This document shows positions 6,967 to 9,073 of a stretch of DNA of 9,073 nucleotides, one piece after another. Location: NCBI GenBank assembly GCA_017547865.1, contig JAFYOA010000358.1, positions 1-9,073 on the forward strand, given 5' to 3'. Below the pieces are notes generated by a model. That model was not told where the DNA came from. It did no database searches and was given only the letters and a program-made list of their open reading frames with translations. This DNA comes from Clostridia bacterium (lineage in GTDB: Bacteria > Bacillota_A > Clostridia > Oscillospirales > Acutalibacteraceae). The first letter of the stretch is position 1, and each line of letters starts with the position of its first letter. The position numbers and the translations under genes were made by a program.

Positions 6967-7140
6967 GTGAAACGAATGATAGGCGGCGCTGTGCTGGGGT
7001 GGCTTTCGCTGTTTGCGGTGAATTTCACCACCTTTATCACGGGAGTCAGCCTGCCGGTGAGCCTTTTGAGCCTGCTGATCGCGGGTTTTCTCGGGATTCC
7101 CGGTGTAACGCTGATGGTACTGCTGGGAATGCTGCTTTAA
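6967..7140 (+). CDS. Short BofA-like membrane protein (pro-sigma-K processing inhibitor family)
   Basis: This 57-residue, strongly hydrophobic protein starts at GTG with AAAGGA (6952-6957) 9 nt upstream. The frame is closed by TAA at 6919 and has no earlier start codon, so it cannot be longer at the N-terminus. Its C-terminal half, LPVSLLSLLIAGFLGIPGV, carries the GFLGIPG signature of BofA. BofA of Bacillus (about 87 residues) sits in the membrane around the forespore and holds the protease SpoIVFB inactive until sigma-K is needed. The match covers the C-terminal two-thirds; the first membrane segment of BofA is absent. Aligned from the C-terminus, N19, S32 and S35 fall where I recall Bacillus BofA having N48, N61 and T64. 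It is not next to recR, the usual bofA neighbour. nagA begins within 25 nt, suggesting co-transcription. Family membership is likely; a role in sporulation is inferred. Confidence 0.7.
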   Translation: MKRMIGGAVLGWLSLFAVNFTTFITGVSLPVSLLSLLIAGFLGIPGVTLMVLLGMLL

Positions 7141-7164
7141 ATGCGCCTGCAACAGGGTGAAAGG

Positions 7165-8286
7165 ATGGAAAAATATATGATTCTGAAAAACGGTACGGTA
7201 TTGACCGAAGAATTTGTTTTGAAACAGCTGGATGTGCGCGTAGAAAACGGTGTGATCGCGGAAATCGGCGAGAATCTTTCCGGCGATGATGTGCTGGATT
7301 GCGCCGGCTGCACCGTGGTGCCGGGCTTTGTGGATGTGCATACCCATGGCGCAATGGGCGCCGATACCTGTGACGCAGATGCAGAAGGTTTGCAGAAGAT
7401 CGCCGACCACATGCTTTCGCATGGTGTAACTTCTTTCTGCCCCACCACCATGACGGTCTCTCACGATGAGATCGTGGCTTCTCTGAAGACGGTGCGGGAA
7501 TTTGCTGCCAAGCAGACCGCCGGTGCGGCTGCGGTGGGCGTTCACCTGGAAGGCCCCTACATTGCCAAGGCGCGCAAGGGTGCCCAGGCAGAAGAATACG
7601 TGAAAGTGCCCGATTTTGAGGAATTCAAAGAATTCTACGCAGCCAGCGGCGAGATGATCCGCATTGTGAGTGTTGCCCCGGAGTGCGACGACAGCGGCTT
7701 TATTGAAAATGCTGCCAAGCTGTGCACGGTTTCCATTGCCCATACCACCGCCGATTACGACATTGCTATGGCCGCTTTTGACAAGGGCGTGACCCATGCC
7801 ACCCATTTGTACAACGCCATGAACGGCCTGAATCACCGCAATCCCGGCGTGGTGGGCGCTGTGTTTGACGACGAGCGCGTGGCAGGCGAACTGATCTGCG
7901 ACGGTTTCCACATCCATCCCGCAGCCCTGCGCATTGCCTTTAAGCAGCTGGCGGGCCGCGTGTGCGTGGTGAGCGACTCCATGCGCGCTGCGGGTCTTTC
8001 CGACGGTGAATACGACCTGGGTGGCCAGAACGTGACCGTAAAGGGCAAGACCGCTCTGCTGGCCGATGGCACCATTGCCGGTTCTGTCAGCAACCTGCAC
8101 GAAGAACTGAAGAACTTGGTATCCTACGGCGTTCCGCTGGAAACTGCCGTGCGCGCCATGACCGAGACCCCGGCCAGAGAGATTGGCCTGTACGACCGCA
8201 TCGGCTCCGTTGCCGTGGGCAAAAAGGCAGACCTGGTGGTGCTGGATAAAGACCTGGATATCGTGACCGTTCTGCACGAAAATTAA
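7165..8286 (+). CDS. nagA: N-acetylglucosamine-6-phosphate deacetylase
   Basis: A 373-residue amidohydrolase that removes acetate from N-acetylglucosamine-6-phosphate to give glucosamine-6-phosphate, a cytoplasmic step in amino-sugar and cell-wall recycling. Metal and catalytic residues are visible: HTH (H59, H61) in FVDVHTHGAMG, E129 in GVHLEGPYIAKARKGA, H193 in IAHTTADYD, H214 in ATHLYNAMNG, and the catalytic Asp D271 in VVSDSMRAAG. The phosphate and substrate region CDGFHIHP is also present. The HxH pair resembles the binuclear Bacillus-type enzyme rather than E. coli NagA, which lacks it. Start choice is open: ATG 7165 has GGTGA (7156-7160) well spaced, ATG 7177 has AAAGGA 11 nt upstream and begins at the usual ILKNG, and ATG 7141 directly abuts the previous stop with a poor ribosome site. 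nagB and a sugar transporter are not adjacent. It probably shares a transcript with the BofA-like gene and ends at the hairpin 8300-8341. Confidence 0.94.
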   Translation: MEKYMILKNGTVLTEEFVLKQLDVRVENGVIAEIGENLSGDDVLDCAGCTVVPGFVDVHTHGAMGADTCDADAEGLQKIADHMLSHGVTSFCPTTMTVSHDEIVASLKTVREFAAKQTAGAAAVGVHLEGPYIAKARKGAQAEEYVKVPDFEEFKEFYAASGEMIRIVSVAPECDDSGFIENAAKLCTVSIAHTTADYDIAMAAFDKGVTHATHLYNAMNGLNHRNPGVVGAVFDDERVAGELICDGFHIHPAALRIAFKQLAGRVCVVSDSMRAAGLSDGEYDLGGQNVTVKGKTALLADGTIAGSVSNLHEELKNLVSYGVPLETAVRAMTETPAREIGLYDRIGSVAVGKKADLVVLDKDLDIVTVLHEN

Positions 8287-8299
8287 AAAACCATATAAA

Positions 8300-8341
8300 A
8301 AGACCACTTTCCGCAGTGTACGGGAAGTGGTCTTCTTTTTT
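8300..8341. terminator. Bidirectional terminator between convergent genes
   Basis: AAGACCACTTTCCG (8300-8313) pairs with CGGGAAGTGGTCTT (8321-8334) as a 14-bp stem with one G-U and a 7-nt loop. On the plus strand it is followed by C and six T. On the minus strand the A-rich 8297-8300 gives a short T run. It follows nagA by 13 nt and overlaps the stop codon of the minus-strand gene by two bases. Confidence 0.9.
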
Positions 8342-8855
8342 ATGTTTTACTTAAATCCTGCAGCAGCTGCAGCGCCTGCTGTGCCGTTTCGCTTTCTTTT
8401 AAGTCAACGGGAACGGTCAGTACCCAGCGGGCGGCAGGGGGAGGGGATGCGTGTCCGGGCACATCGTTTTCCGGCAGAATAATGCGTACGGTTACTGCAT
8501 CTTTTTGCAGCTGAAACCGGGTGGTGTCCCAATCCGGGTTTGGCCCGTTGGGGCTGTTTTGGCATTCTTCTGCAAAGTCATTTCGGGCATTGTGCAGAAA
8601 TTCCTGCAGGTCGGTGTAGGTGCGGTGCCAGGCCCGGGTCCACATGTGGCTGGAATCCTCTCCGCTTGTGGTGATCAGCAGACCGGCAAAGCCGATGACT
8701 TGCAGGGCTTCCACCGCGTTTTGGGCAGCGGCATAGTATGTTTCTTTGGGCGGCAGGGCGCCGACAAAGCGAAAAGGAGAGGTAGCATCGGGAAATTTCA
8801 CGGGCGGTTCGGTTTTTTCGTTTTGGCGGAACAGCCGTTGGAAGAATTTCAGCAT
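8340..8855 (-). CDS. Uncharacterised 171-residue protein downstream of nhaC
   Basis: I do not recognise this protein. It has a basic, aromatic amphipathic N-terminus (MLKFFQRLFRQNEK), no clear transmembrane segment or signal peptide, a proline-rich stretch near residues 18-36, a hydrophobic segment VEALQVIGFAGLLITT around 48-63, a Trp/His-rich patch HMWTRAWHRTY, an acidic Asn/Pro-rich loop (about 95-109), and a possible beta strand DAVTVRIILPEND. The composition suggests a soluble alpha/beta protein, perhaps membrane-associated through its N-terminal helix. The ATG lies one base after the stop of the upstream nhaC-family gene, and GAAGG within the end of that gene (8867-8871) serves as ribosome site, so it is probably translated with nhaC. 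Coding reality is supported by that coupling, the frame and the terminator at its end. Function is unknown. Confidence 0.72.
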   Translation of the reverse strand: MLKFFQRLFRQNEKTEPPVKFPDATSPFRFVGALPPKETYYAAAQNAVEALQVIGFAGLLITTSGEDSSHMWTRAWHRTYTDLQEFLHNARNDFAEECQNSPNGPNPDWDTTRFQLQKDAVTVRIILPENDVPGHASPPPAARWVLTVPVDLKESETAQQALQLLQDLSKT

Positions 8856-8856
8856 C

Positions 8857-9073
8857 TTATGCAGCCTTCTTTTCTTTCATCAGGAAGATGGCAACGAGGC
8901 AGCTGACCGCCAGCAGGTAAGGGTAGAACAGGAACTGCATGATCTGGAAAGCGTTGATGGCAAAGCCCATATCGGCAGCAACGGAAACAGCTACCAGCAT
9001 CTGGGCGCCGTAGGGAATGATGCCCTGGAAGATGCAGGAGAAGGTATCGAGAATACAGGCGGCACGCTTGGAA
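8857..9073 (-). CDS. nhaC: NhaC-family Na+/H+ antiporter, C-terminal end (5' partial)
   Basis: Only the last 71 residues are in the window; the gene continues beyond the right edge and its start is not visible. The segment is hydrophobic, with about two membrane helices: one around CIFQGIIPYGAQMLVAVSV and one around FLFYPYLLAVSCLVAIFLM. It ends in a short Lys-rich cytoplasmic tail, KEKKAA. The pattern RAACILDTFSCIFQGIIPYG resembles the conserved C-terminal portion of NhaC-type antiporters, which exchange sodium (or malate/lactate with sodium in relatives) for protons across the cytoplasmic membrane. Family assignment is from this fragment only; a related ion or organic-acid carrier of the same superfamily is possible. 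It is followed after a single base by the uncharacterised gene, so the two probably form an operon ending at the shared hairpin. Confidence 0.7.
   Translation of the reverse strand, partial: SKRAACILDTFSCIFQGIIPYGAQMLVAVSVAADMGFAINAFQIMQFLFYPYLLAVSCLVAIFLMKEKKAA

Noticed and set aside
6940..8307. 455-codon minus-strand open frame opposite nagA
   Set aside because: It covers nagA and the BofA-like gene in antisense and runs through the terminator hairpin. It has no domain and no ribosome site.
8451..8906. 151-codon plus-strand open frame opposite the unknown minus-strand gene
   Set aside because: It lacks a ribosome site and runs across the junction of two coupled minus-strand genes. The minus-strand frame has the better context, although neither has a known family.

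Overview
The window looks like a chromosomal segment of a fermentative, strictly anaerobic, moderately GC-rich Firmicute, most likely a gut clostridium of the Oscillospiraceae/Ruminococcaceae type. This rests on two [FeFe]-hydrogenase genes (one sensory, one catalytic), a SpoIIE-family phosphatase, a BofA-like sporulation protein, strong AGGAGG ribosome sites and sigma-A-type promoters. The genus is an inference. No mobile element, CRISPR array, tRNA or rRNA was seen, and no gene-free gap exceeds about 130 bases.

Bases 1-3763 hold the end of a hydrogen/redox-signalling operon. It contains the C-terminal part of a sensory [FeFe]-hydrogenase-like protein (H-cluster L3 motif, four-Cys Fe-S domain, PAS domain, coiled coil), a PP2C/SpoIIE-type phosphatase with an unrecognised C-terminal domain, and a monomeric group B-type [FeFe] hydrogenase rich in Fe-S clusters. 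The genes overlap or sit 11 nt apart, and a strong terminator closes the operon. The simplest reading is that H2 or redox state sensed by the first protein is passed through PAS to the phosphatase, while the third protein handles H2. The signalling link is inferred from gene order and domains.

Bases 3775-6901 hold ridA (enamine/imine deaminase) with its own near-consensus promoter and terminator, then a YaeR-like VOC metalloprotein and rnr (RNase R), 16 nt apart. No promoter was found between the ridA terminator and the VOC gene.

Bases 6891-8341 hold a probable promoter, a 57-residue BofA-like membrane peptide and nagA (N-acetylglucosamine-6-phosphate deacetylase), followed by a 14-bp terminator hairpin that can serve both strands. 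On the minus strand, entering from the right edge, are the C-terminus of an NhaC-family Na+/H+ antiporter and, one base later, a 171-residue protein that I do not recognise.
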